DNA of 64,000 nt, taken from Xanthobacteraceae bacterium (lineage in GTDB: Bacteria > Pseudomonadota > Alphaproteobacteria > Rhizobiales > Xanthobacteraceae). Of the stretch, positions 1 through 7,780 are shown one piece after another. The DNA lies in contig JAMLIK010000002.1 in the NCBI GenBank assembly GCA_023954195.1, positions 496,001-560,000 on the forward strand. The letters are read 5' to 3'. The first letter of the stretch is position 1. Each line of letters opens with the position of its first letter. Below the pieces are notes generated by a model. That model had not been told where the DNA came from. It made no database searches and saw only the letters and a list, made by a program, of their open reading frames with translations. The translations under genes and the position numbers were made by a program.

Positions 1-84
1 ATGCTCGACCGCTTTACCGCGCGAAACCGTGCCGCCCGGCAGGGCTCCGATCTGCCGCAATCGAAACCGGCCGGACAACGCTGA
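1..84 (+). CDS. possible C-terminal tail of an upstream gene (partial)
   Basis: The first frame is open from base 1 to a TGA at 82-84, giving 28 codons that end in SKPAGQR. It may be the last codons of a gene that begins outside the window and runs convergently toward prmA. It is too short for any family to be recognised, and in high-GC DNA an open frame of this length could be chance. Confidence 0.25.
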   Translation: MLDRFTARNRAARQGSDLPQSKPAGQR

Positions 85-90
85 AATCCC

Positions 91-166
91 TCATTGCGAG
101 CAAAGCGAAGCAATCCAGAAAGCCACAAGGTAAGGGCTGGATTGCTTCGTTTCGCTCGCAATGACG
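91..166. repeat. palindromic intergenic repeat, family A
   Basis: The left arm begins TCATTGCGAG and continues through GAAGCAATCCAG. The right arm, CTGGATTGCTTCG...CTCGCAATGA, is its near-perfect reverse complement, so the element can fold into a long hairpin. Similar copies lie at 6181-6261 and 20011-20092, all between genes. It lies just past the 3' end of prmA and could also stop transcription. Confidence 0.8.
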
Positions 167-193
167 ATCCAGGTCGAGCTAATCCAGGTCGAG

Positions 194-1090
194 CTAATCG
201 GCCCGCCGCATTAGCAGGCTGCACCAGCCGTCGACCTGCATGCGCCGGGCGAGCACCAGCCCGACCGCGCGATAGCTCGCGATCACGCCGCGCGTATGCG
301 CCGGCAGCAATCCCGACAGGATCACCTGCCCTCGGGGCGCGAGATGCGCCGCCATCGCCGGCGCCATTTGCCGCAGCGGATTGGCGAGGATGTTGGCGAG
401 GATCAGGTCGAACGGGGCGTTCCGGCGAAACGCCGGCGCGGCGAAGCCGGTGGCGCGGACCGCCCCGATCAGCGGCCCGACGCCGTTCAGCCGCGCGTTG
501 TCGCCGGCGACGACGACCGCCTGCGGATCGATGTCGCTGGCCAGCACCGGCAACCGCCGCGCCTTGGCGGCGGCGATCGCCAGGACACCGGTGCCGGAGC
601 CGAGGTCCAGCACGCGCGCGGGGCGGCGGCGTTTCATCGCCGCGTCGAGCAGCAGCAGGCAGCCGCGCGTGGTGCCGTGATGGCCGGTGCCGAACGCCAG
701 CGCCGCCTCGATCTCGATGCCGAGCTTGTTGGGCGCGATCCGGTCGCGATCGTGCCGGCCATGGACGACGAAGCGTCCGGCGGGAACCGGGACCAGCCCT
801 TCCAGGCTGGCCCTGACCCAGTCCCTGGCCTCCACCGTCCGGAACGCCAGCGCCGCCGCCGCGTCGTCGCCGGCGGCAAGGCCGACCAGATGGCGGATCG
901 CCGCCTCGTCCGGGGGCGCCGAGAAATGCAGCACGACCTCCCAGACGCCTCCCGCATTCTCGAACGCGGCGACCGCGACCTCGCCGGGTTCGAGGCTTTC
1001 CTCCAGCACGTCGACAATGCCGCGCGCGCGGCGTTCGTCGCCGACGCTGAAGGTCGCGCTGTTGCTTTGCGGAGTGACAGTCGGCGTCAT
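194..1090 (-). CDS. prmA: ribosomal protein L11 methyltransferase PrmA
   Basis: Predicted SAM-dependent enzyme of 298 aa that trimethylates ribosomal protein L11. The PrmA signature FGTGHHGTT is at residues 133-141, SAM motif I (DLGSGTG) at about 152-158, and the substrate-side motif NILANPL at about 233-239. Length is normal for the family, with an N-terminal region of about 125 aa ahead of the Rossmann methyltransferase fold. The ATG at 1090 gives the full family length but has no clear Shine-Dalgarno. The gene stands alone on the minus strand, between a palindromic repeat at its 3' end and a DnaA-box-rich spacer at its 5' end. Confidence 0.92.
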   Translation of the reverse strand: MTPTVTPQSNSATFSVGDERRARGIVDVLEESLEPGEVAVAAFENAGGVWEVVLHFSAPPDEAAIRHLVGLAAGDDAAAALAFRTVEARDWVRASLEGLVPVPAGRFVVHGRHDRDRIAPNKLGIEIEAALAFGTGHHGTTRGCLLLLDAAMKRRRPARVLDLGSGTGVLAIAAAKARRLPVLASDIDPQAVVVAGDNARLNGVGPLIGAVRATGFAAPAFRRNAPFDLILANILANPLRQMAPAMAAHLAPRGQVILSGLLPAHTRGVIASYRAVGLVLARRMQVDGWCSLLMRRAD

Positions 1091-1129
1091 GGGAGGGACA
1101 TCGTGGGACGGACAGGGGGCTGCTGCGGA

Positions 1130-1250
1130 GTCCCTTGTTCACATGCGATCCACGGACATTTCAAGGGTTTTCCACGCCGAAGGCCATGCGCCTCGGGGCA
1201 CTTGTTCACGCGATATCCACGGGTTGTCGACAGGTTATCCACAGAGGTGT
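1130..1250. promoter_or_regulatory. cluster of DnaA-box-like sites upstream of prmA
   Basis: The spacer between prmA and the next minus-strand gene holds a perfect DnaA box, TTATCCACA at 1235-1243. Around it are relaxed matches: GATATCCAC near 1212, GATCCACGG near 1146, TTTTCCACG near 1168 and TTGTTCAC near 1203. A TTATCAACA-like site also lies near 1990. None of the usual alphaproteobacterial origin neighbours (hemE, dnaA, parAB, gidA) is here, so binding of DnaA for titration or regulation is more plausible than an origin. Function not shown. Confidence 0.4.
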
Positions 1251-1303
1251 CCAAGGCTGGCCGCGATCGGATGCGGCCGGTTGGCGATGGGCGTCCTGGC
1301 CGT

Positions 1304-1828
1304 TCAGCGTAGCGGCGGCCGGCTGTCGCCACGGTGTCGGCGTTGCAGCCAGAGCAGGATGAAGCCGGCCAGCGGCAGCAGGATGTCGGTATAGAGAATC
1401 ACTCCGGCGTTGCCGGGCGCGAAATTGCCCTGATGGACGATCTCCTGGATATGGCCCGCGGCCGCGCCCCACAGGAACGCGGCGATGCCGGTGACCGCGG
1501 CGAGGCGCATGTCGAAGCCGCGGCGAAAGCCGAGGAAGCCGATCAGCGCGAAGCCGAGACTGGCATAGCCGACTTCGGCCTGGAAGGGACTGTCCTCCCA
1601 GCCGATGAACGCGGCGCTCATCTCGCCGAAGAAAGTGTGCATGACGAAGTTGTAGAAAAAGCTGAAACCCACCGAGAACAGGATGAAGTAGGACAACAGC
1701 GCCTCGATGACGACCGGTGCGGTGAACGGCTTGGGCGCGCGGACGAGCGCAACGGCCGAGGCCACCAGACCGAGGATGACGAATGTCAGCGTAAAGTTGC
1801 TCAGCGCGAAACGAATGATCGATTCCAT
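1304..1828 (-). CDS. conserved integral membrane protein (DUF6790-like)
   Basis: 174-residue protein with four to five predicted membrane helices: near residues 8-28, 42-62, 88-105, 108-128 and 142-160. Between helices are the aromatic-rich stretch FFYNFVMHTFFGE and the polar motif GHIQEI. The C-terminus is basic and cytoplasmic-looking. It resembles a family of small uncharacterised membrane proteins (possibly DUF6790). No enzymatic motif or partner gene is visible, and it is separated from both neighbours by more than 200 bases, so no role can be assigned. Confidence 0.6.
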   Translation of the reverse strand: MESIIRFALSNFTLTFVILGLVASAVALVRAPKPFTAPVVIEALLSYFILFSVGFSFFYNFVMHTFFGEMSAAFIGWEDSPFQAEVGYASLGFALIGFLGFRRGFDMRLAAVTGIAAFLWGAAAGHIQEIVHQGNFAPGNAGVILYTDILLPLAGFILLWLQRRHRGDSRPPLR

Positions 1829-2063
1829 GTGCGCCCCCTTGCGACGTCTCTTGCGGTATGGGCTCCTTGCGGTCTTGTCCGGTGCGCGCCACGTTCTTGT
1901 ATCAATCAGAACCGGGCGCTCTTGAGCGCAACGACGCCACTCCGCCGTTCGCGTCGGCCCCGGCGCGACTCATCGGCGACTTTTCCACTCGTTATCAACA
2001 GGGATATCGGCGGACTTGTCCAGTCGCCGGGAGATTGTTTTTCAATCGCGGCTGAAGACCGCC

Positions 2064-3671
2064 TCAGCCGAACAGCGCGCGATGGTCGCGCAGGATGGCG
2101 CGGGCGGCGTTGTGGCCCGGCGCGCCGGTGACGCCGCCGCCGGGATGGCTGCCCGCGCCGCAGTGATAGAGTCCCTTGAGCGGCCCGCGATAGTCGGCAT
2201 GGCCCAGCATCGGCCGCGCCGAGAACAGTTGGTTCAGCGTCAGCGCGCCGTGGAAGATATCGCCGCCGAGCAGGCCGAACGTGCGCTCCAGATCGAGCGG
2301 GGAGAGCACCTGCCGGCCGATGACGCTGGCCTTGAAGCCCGGCGCGTAGGCGTCCACGGTCGCGATCATCAGGTCGGCGACTTGCTCGCGGTGGTCGTCC
2401 CATGAGGCTCCGTTCGGCAGTTGCGGCGCGACGTGCTGGCAGAACAGGCTGGCGACGTGGCGGCCCGCCGGGGCGAGGGCGTCGTCGAGGGTGGATGGAA
2501 TCAGCATTTCCACCACCGGGGCGCGGCTCCAGCCATGGTCGCGGGCATCCTGCCAGGCGCGGTCCATGTAGCGGAGGCTGGGGGCGATGATGATGCCGGC
2601 GCTGAGATGATCGCCGTCGCCGGGCAGTGCCGTGAAGGACGGTAGCCGGTCCAGCGCGACGTTGATGCGGAAGGTGCCGGAGCCGTTGCGCCAGCGGGTG
2701 ATGCGGGTGAGAAATTCACCCGGCAGCGCGTCCCTCGGCACCAGCCGCGTATAGAGCAGTTTCGGATTGACGTTGGCGGCGACATAATTCGCGCGGATGC
2801 GGCGGCCGTCGTCGAGCACGACGCCGGTGGCGCGGCCGGTTTCCACGGTCACCTCGCGAACGCCCGCGCCGGTCTCGATCTCGGCGCCGTGGCCGCGCGC
2901 CGCCGCCGCCATCGCCTGGGTGATCGCGCCCATGCCGCCGATGGCGTGGCCCCAGGCGCCCTTCTTGCCATTCACCTCGCCGAAGGCGTGATGCAGCATG
3001 ACGTAGGCGGAGCCGGCGGCATAGGGGCTGGCGTAATTGCCGACGATGGCGTCGAAGCCGAACAGCGCCTTGACCAGGTCGCCCTCGAAGGTTTCGTCGA
3101 GCATCTCGCCGGCGGAGCGGGTGAACAGGTCGAGCAACAGCCGCTGCCGCTCGATCGGCAACGCGCGCAGCACGTTGGCGGCCCCGAGCGCGTTCAAACT
3201 TTCGCGGAGCGCGGGCGCGCCGAAGCCCGCGACCAGGTTGGGCGGCGCGCGCAGCACCAGTTGCCGCAGCACGTCGGCGATGGCCTCAAGCTCGCGCGTG
3301 AAGGCGTCGTAGCGCTCGACGTCGCCCGCGCTGTGACGGGCCAATGACGCCGCGGTGCGGCCCTCGCCGGTCAAGAGATAGTCGCCGTCCAGCGTCGGCA
3401 GGAAATTTTGCGCGCGGCGCTCGACGATCCGCAACCCGTGCTGGTGCAGCTTGAGGTCGGCGATCACCTTCGGGTTGAGCAGGCTCACGGTATAGGCCGC
3501 CACCGAGTTGCGGAAGCCGGGGTGAAATTCCTCGGTCACCGCCGCGCCGCCCACCACCGCGCGCCGCTCCACCACCCGCACCTTGAGGCCGGCCATGGCC
3601 AGATAGGCCGCGCAGGTGAGGCCGTTATGGCCCGCGCCGATGATGACAACGTCGGTATTCGATTCGGCCAT
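2064..3671 (-). CDS. phytoene-dehydrogenase-like NAD(P)/FAD-dependent oxidoreductase
   Basis: 535-residue flavoprotein of the COG1233 / PYROXD2 family, related to carotenoid desaturases and amine oxidases. The N-terminus has a dinucleotide-binding fold (VVIIGAGHNG at about 8-17, acidic residue at about 36 in VVERR). The C-terminus has the family's closing FAD-contact segment (GLYHCGAGSHPGGGVTG). The frame extends upstream to 4007, but the ATG at 3671 starts exactly at the FAD fold and has an AAGGAC Shine-Dalgarno, so it is preferred. There are no carotenoid genes nearby, so desaturase activity is not implied and the substrate is unknown. It is divergent from the next gene. Confidence 0.85.
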   Translation of the reverse strand: MAESNTDVVIIGAGHNGLTCAAYLAMAGLKVRVVERRAVVGGAAVTEEFHPGFRNSVAAYTVSLLNPKVIADLKLHQHGLRIVERRAQNFLPTLDGDYLLTGEGRTAASLARHSAGDVERYDAFTRELEAIADVLRQLVLRAPPNLVAGFGAPALRESLNALGAANVLRALPIERQRLLLDLFTRSAGEMLDETFEGDLVKALFGFDAIVGNYASPYAAGSAYVMLHHAFGEVNGKKGAWGHAIGGMGAITQAMAAAARGHGAEIETGAGVREVTVETGRATGVVLDDGRRIRANYVAANVNPKLLYTRLVPRDALPGEFLTRITRWRNGSGTFRINVALDRLPSFTALPGDGDHLSAGIIIAPSLRYMDRAWQDARDHGWSRAPVVEMLIPSTLDDALAPAGRHVASLFCQHVAPQLPNGASWDDHREQVADLMIATVDAYAPGFKASVIGRQVLSPLDLERTFGLLGGDIFHGALTLNQLFSARPMLGHADYRGPLKGLYHCGAGSHPGGGVTGAPGHNAARAILRDHRALFG

Positions 3672-3873
3672 TTTGTCCTTGTGGGGCAGGGGCGTGATGC
3701 TCACTGTACCGGGTTCGCGGAACCGGTTGCAGCCTTTTGTCGTGACAGGCGTTGCGAAGGCGGCGGTCGGGATGATACCGCTCTCAGCCACATTGTTCGC
3801 TGCGCAGGCGTTTGCTTCAATCCCGCGCCTCCGGCGCGCGGCGGCAAGGTACCGGATCGAGGCCGAACATCGC

Positions 3874-6159
3874 ATGACGCTTTCCGCGCCGCCCGCGAAC
3901 CGCGACCAGCCGTTGCGGTCGCGCCATCGCCAAATCCTGATCCTGTACACCGCCGCGATCTTTCTCAGCGCGCTGCTGCTGTTTTCGGTGCAGCCGCTGT
4001 TCACCAAAATGGTGCTGCCACGGCTCGGCGGCTCGCCGGCGGTGTGGTCGGTGGCGATGGTGTTCTTCCAGTCGCTGCTGCTCGGCGGCTATCTTTACGC
4101 ACACTTTTTGACGCAATTGCCGGGCCGGGCCGCCGCCGTCGCCATTCACCTGATGCTGCTGATCGCGGCGATGGCCGCCCTGCCGCTGGCGATCGCGGCG
4201 GGCTGGGGCGAGCCGCCGGGGAGCGGCGCCGCGCTCTGGCTGCTCGGCCTGTTCGCGGCCTCGATCGGCCTGCCGTTCTTCGCGCTCGCGGCCAACAATC
4301 CCTTGTTGCAGGCGTGGTTCGTCCGCACCGGCCATCCCGGCGGGCGCGATCCGTATTTTCTCTATGCGTCGTCGAATGTCGGCAGCTTTCTGGCGCTGTT
4401 GTCCTATCCGTTCCTGCTGGAGCCGACGTTGTCGCTGCGTGGCCAGAACCTGGCGTGGACGGCCGGTTACGGGCTGCTGGTGCTGCTGATCGCGGGCTGC
4501 GGCGTGGCGCTGCTGCGCTCGCCGCAAGCGGTGGTGACCGATCCGGCGGCGGATGCGGTTGACGATCGCCCGCCGCCGGCATGGTCCACCCGCCTGCGCT
4601 GGATTTTCCTCGCGGCGGTGCCGTCCGGCCTGCTGATCGCAGTGACGGCGCATATTTCCACCGATGTCGCCGCCGCGCCGCTGCTCTGGGTGCTGCCGCT
4701 GTCGCTCTATCTCCTGACCTGGGTGCTGGTGTTCCAGTCGCGCCCGTTGCTGCCGCACAAGTGGATACTGGTATTGCAGCCGTTGGCGATCGCCGGCGTC
4801 GTCGTGCTGCTTGCGATCGGCGGCGAGCAGAACCTGCTGCTGACGCTCGGCGGACATCAATTGTGTTTCTTCATCATCGCCATGGCCTGCCACGGCGAAC
4901 TGGCGCGCACGCGCCCCGCGCCGCGCTATCTCACCGGCTTTTATGTCGCGCTGTCGTTCGGCGGCATGGTCGGCGGCTTGTTCTCCGGCCTGATCGCGCC
5001 GTTCGTGTTCTCGTGGATCGCCGAGTATCCGATCCTCATCGCGCTGGCGGCGCTGTGCCGCCCGCTATCCCGCGAGCGCTGGCCGAACTGGCTGCGCTGG
5101 TACTGGCTGGTTCTGGCGATCCTCGCGATCGTCTGGCTCGCCCCGGCCTTGTTTCCGGGCCAGTTGTTCGACACGCTCAAGGCCGAGCGGGTGAACGTGG
5201 CCGGCGTTTGCGCGGTCATCGCGGTGGTGCTGGCGATCGTGGCGCGCGCCAGCCGCGCGAAAGTCGCCGCGACGGTGGCGCTGGCGTTGCTGCTGCTGCG
5301 GGTCTATTCGGCGGACGAGGGGCGGGTGACCACGGTGCGCAGCTTCTTCGGCGTCCACAAGGTGGTAGTGACGCCGGACGGCCGCTATCACGCGCTGATG
5401 CACGGCACCACGATTCACGGCGCCGAGCGGGTGCTGAACGACGACGGCACCCGCGTCACCGGCCCTCCCGAGCCGATCGCCTACTACCACAGGGACGGCG
5501 GCATCGGGCAGGCCATCGCCGCGATCCGCGCGCGCAAAAGCGCGCCGCTCCGCGTCGCGGTGATCGGGCTCGGCGCCGGCACGCTGGCCTGCGCCGCGAA
5601 GCCCGGCGAGAACTGGACGTTTTTCGAGATCGACCAGACCATGATCGACACCGCGCGCGATCCGCGTCACTTTACCTTCATCGAAAAGTGTATGCCCGAG
5701 ATGCGGCCGGTGCTGGGCGATGCGCGGCTCACCTTCGCGCGCGAGCCGGACGGCGAATACGACATTGTCATCGTTGACGCCTATTCGTCGGACGCGATCC
5801 CGATCCATCTCGCCACGCGGGAGGCGATGGCGATCTACCGCGCCAAGCTGGCGCCCGAGGGCGTGGTCGTGATGCACGTCTCCAACCGGCATCTCGACCT
5901 CGCCGGCGTGGCCGCCGGCATCGCCGGCGCCAACGGGTTGACGAGCTGGCGCTTCAACGAGGATTCCGGCCGCAACGACGAATATGTGTTCACCACCGAC
6001 GTGGTGCTCTCGGCGCGCGCCGCCGACGATATCGGCAGCCTGGCGTCGGACGACAAATGGGTCAAAATCACCGCGCCCGCCGATCAGCAAGTCTGGACCG
6101 ACGACTATTCGAACATCCTCGGCGCGGCGTGGCGGCGGCTGCGCGACGGCGATGATTGA
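3874..6159 (+). CDS. fused membrane / spermidine-synthase-like protein
   Basis: 761-residue fusion. Residues from about 25 to 500 form many hydrophobic helices resembling an MFS-like transporter core. Residues from about 520 onward form a SpeE-like SAM-binding domain with VAVIGLGAGTLAC near 560 and IVIVDAYSSDAIP near 630. Such fused proteins are widespread in Proteobacteria but poorly characterised. True spermidine synthase activity is doubtful, since polyamine-site residues were not verified. The ATG at 3874 precedes a short cytoplasmic stretch and the first helix; longer in-frame starts overlap the divergent oxidoreductase promoter region. Confidence 0.85.
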   Translation: MTLSAPPANRDQPLRSRHRQILILYTAAIFLSALLLFSVQPLFTKMVLPRLGGSPAVWSVAMVFFQSLLLGGYLYAHFLTQLPGRAAAVAIHLMLLIAAMAALPLAIAAGWGEPPGSGAALWLLGLFAASIGLPFFALAANNPLLQAWFVRTGHPGGRDPYFLYASSNVGSFLALLSYPFLLEPTLSLRGQNLAWTAGYGLLVLLIAGCGVALLRSPQAVVTDPAADAVDDRPPPAWSTRLRWIFLAAVPSGLLIAVTAHISTDVAAAPLLWVLPLSLYLLTWVLVFQSRPLLPHKWILVLQPLAIAGVVVLLAIGGEQNLLLTLGGHQLCFFIIAMACHGELARTRPAPRYLTGFYVALSFGGMVGGLFSGLIAPFVFSWIAEYPILIALAALCRPLSRERWPNWLRWYWLVLAILAIVWLAPALFPGQLFDTLKAERVNVAGVCAVIAVVLAIVARASRAKVAATVALALLLLRVYSADEGRVTTVRSFFGVHKVVVTPDGRYHALMHGTTIHGAERVLNDDGTRVTGPPEPIAYYHRDGGIGQAIAAIRARKSAPLRVAVIGLGAGTLACAAKPGENWTFFEIDQTMIDTARDPRHFTFIEKCMPEMRPVLGDARLTFAREPDGEYDIVIVDAYSSDAIPIHLATREAMAIYRAKLAPEGVVVMHVSNRHLDLAGVAAGIAGANGLTSWRFNEDSGRNDEYVFTTDVVLSARAADDIGSLASDDKWVKITAPADQQVWTDDYSNILGAAWRRLRDGDD

Positions 6160-6180
6160 GGTGACTGAAATCCCCTCCCG

Positions 6181-6261
6181 TCATTGCGAGGAGCGTCAGC
6201 GACGAAGCAATCCAGTCCTTGCTTCGTGGCCTTCTGGATTGCTTCGCGTCGCTCGCAATGA
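6181..6261. repeat. palindromic intergenic repeat, family A
   Basis: Inverted arms TCATTGCGAG...GAAGCAATCCAG and CTGGATTGCTTCG...CTCGCAATGA, the same family as at 91-166. It fills the space between two convergent genes and can form a hairpin on either transcript. Confidence 0.8.
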
Positions 6262-6298
6262 CGACTGAGAGATCAACGGCCGATGTGTTCGGTGAACC

Positions 6299-7150
6299 TC
6301 AATCCATGTCGGAAAACAGCCCGCGCGGTCGCAGGTAGGTGCGCGGCTGGACATAATAGCCCTGTTGCGAGCCGTAATAGTCCGGCGTGGCGTAGCCGCG
6401 TGGCGCCGCGTATTGCTGGCCGTACTGATCGCTGTAGACTTGCCCCTGATAGGTGCGCCGATAGGGACGCGGCGACGGATAGCGCTGGTCGCTGCTGCTG
6501 CCGTCGGCGGGATAGATGTAGCCGTCGTCGTCGCGGGTGATCTGCTGCGGCGGCAGCGCCGGGCGGGGCGGCGGGCGACGCAGTTGCGGCCTCAGGTCGA
6601 TCGGGTTGCCGTCGGCGTCATAACCGGCTTCGACGTCGCCCGCGGCCGGATCGCGGCGCGCCACCGCGGTCGTCGGTTTGCCCTTGCCTCGGGCGAGGGC
6701 GACGCGGGAGGAGCCGGTCAGCGTCACCGTGGTGGTGAGCAGGCCGTCGCGCTTGACCAGGTCGTAGAGCGTCGCGGCGTGGGCGCGCGAAAGCCGGACG
6801 CAGCCATGCGACACCGGCACGCCGAGGCTCTTTTCCGAGAACGTGCCGTGGATCGCGTGACCCTGCTTGGTGAAGAAGATCGCGTGCGGCATCGGCGCGT
6901 CGTCGAACTCCTTGGAGTAGTGGTCTTCCTCCATGCGGAAGGTCCGAAAACTGCCGTCGGGCGTCTCGTGCGACGGATTGCCGGTCGACACCGGCCACTG
7001 ATAGCGCTGCACGCCATCGACCGCGACCGTCATGATCTGGTTGTCCTTGTCGACGGTGATGGAAACCTTGGCCAGCGCGGCGGCGGGAGCGGCCACCAGC
7101 ATCAGCGCGGCAACCGGAATGAGCAACGAACGCATATGTTGCGAACTCAT
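6299..7150 (-). CDS. L,D-transpeptidase (YkuD family), exported
   Basis: 283-residue exported enzyme predicted to make 3-3 peptidoglycan crosslinks or attach proteins to peptidoglycan. A signal peptide covers about residues 1-27 (hydrophobic core ending AAALA). The YkuD catalytic block follows: His at about 101 in HAIHG, and SHGCVRL at 114-120 with the nucleophile Cys117. After residue 180 the protein is a low-complexity Pro/Tyr/Gln/Arg-rich tail, typical of wall-associated rhizobial homologues. The ATG at 7150 is chosen because it begins the signal peptide; a second Met five codons on is an alternative. It is monocistronic and convergent with the preceding plus-strand gene. Confidence 0.9.
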   Translation of the reverse strand: MSSQHMRSLLIPVAALMLVAAPAAALAKVSITVDKDNQIMTVAVDGVQRYQWPVSTGNPSHETPDGSFRTFRMEEDHYSKEFDDAPMPHAIFFTKQGHAIHGTFSEKSLGVPVSHGCVRLSRAHAATLYDLVKRDGLLTTTVTLTGSSRVALARGKGKPTTAVARRDPAAGDVEAGYDADGNPIDLRPQLRRPPPRPALPPQQITRDDDGYIYPADGSSSDQRYPSPRPYRRTYQGQVYSDQYGQQYAAPRGYATPDYYGSQQGYYVQPRTYLRPRGLFSDMD

Positions 7151-7377
7151 GTTTGTCCTGGCCTCCAGATCCGATTCCCGGCCTGTCGCCCGAAACCGCA
7201 ACTCGCTCGCCCGTCCCCGCCGACTATATGCCCATGATCCGGCACCGGCACCAGTGCCATGCCCGATCAATCTTAACGGCGCGGCAACCAATCACGATCT
7301 CGCGCGTTGCCGTGGACAGTCCGTCTCGATGTGCCGGAGCGTTTTCGTTTGGCCCGGCCAACCCGCATGGAGTCCCG

Positions 7378-7731
7378 ATGATCGTCCAAGCCGCGACAAT
7401 TCAAGCCGTTGCCTTCCCGTCCCGACTCTCGCCGCGCGCGCATCTGGCGATCGCCGCCCTGGCGGCGGCGCTACTGGTCGCGCCCGGTGTGGCGCACGGG
7501 CAGGGGGTCATCAAAGGCATGGAGCGCGGCGCCAATCAGGGCGCGTATGAAGGCAACCGCGCCGCCGGTCCGGTTGGCGGGGCGGTCGGCGGTGCCATCG
7601 GCGCCGGCGTCGGCGGCGTGGTGGGCGGTGTCAATGGCGTTCTCGGCATCCCGGACAGAGGCCCGCATCGCGGCAAGCGTTGTCATGGCTATTACGACCA
7701 CAACCATCGCTTCCACTGCCATCGTCGCTGA
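7378..7731 (+). CDS. small exported glycine-zipper, His-rich protein
   Basis: 117-residue protein with an N-terminal export signal (Ala-rich hydrophobic stretch at about 24-42 ending VAHGQ). It continues with a glycine-zipper segment built from repeated GGxxGG/GxxxG units (about residues 62-88). The short C-terminus is rich in His, Tyr, Arg and Cys (HGYYDHNHRFHCHRR). The glycine zipper suggests membrane insertion or oligomerisation, and the His cluster could bind metal, but neither is shown. The function is unknown. The start is the first Met giving a clean signal peptide; the frame stays open further upstream without a plausible signal. Confidence 0.6.
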   Translation: MIVQAATIQAVAFPSRLSPRAHLAIAALAAALLVAPGVAHGQGVIKGMERGANQGAYEGNRAAGPVGGAVGGAIGAGVGGVVGGVNGVLGIPDRGPHRGKRCHGYYDHNHRFHCHRR

Positions 7732-7753
7732 GGCGCGTGCGCGACAATCATGA

Positions 7754-7777
7754 AGGCCCGGAGGCCATTCCGGGCCT
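7754..7777. terminator. hairpin between convergent genes
   Basis: A perfect 9-bp inverted repeat, AGGCCCGGA / TCCGGGCCT, with a 6-base loop sits just beyond the uvrD stop and also follows the plus-strand gene ending at 7731. It lacks a strong T-run on either strand, so termination is likely but not certain. Confidence 0.45.
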
Positions 7778-7780
7778 GAA

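Noticed and set aside
1130-1250. DnaA-box cluster as the chromosomal replication origin
   Set aside because: None of the usual alphaproteobacterial origin neighbours is present, and there is no AT-rich unwinding region.
3874-6159. Calling the fused protein a spermidine synthase (speE)
   Set aside because: Only the SAM-binding half is recognisable, it is attached to a large membrane domain, and the polyamine-site residues could not be confirmed.
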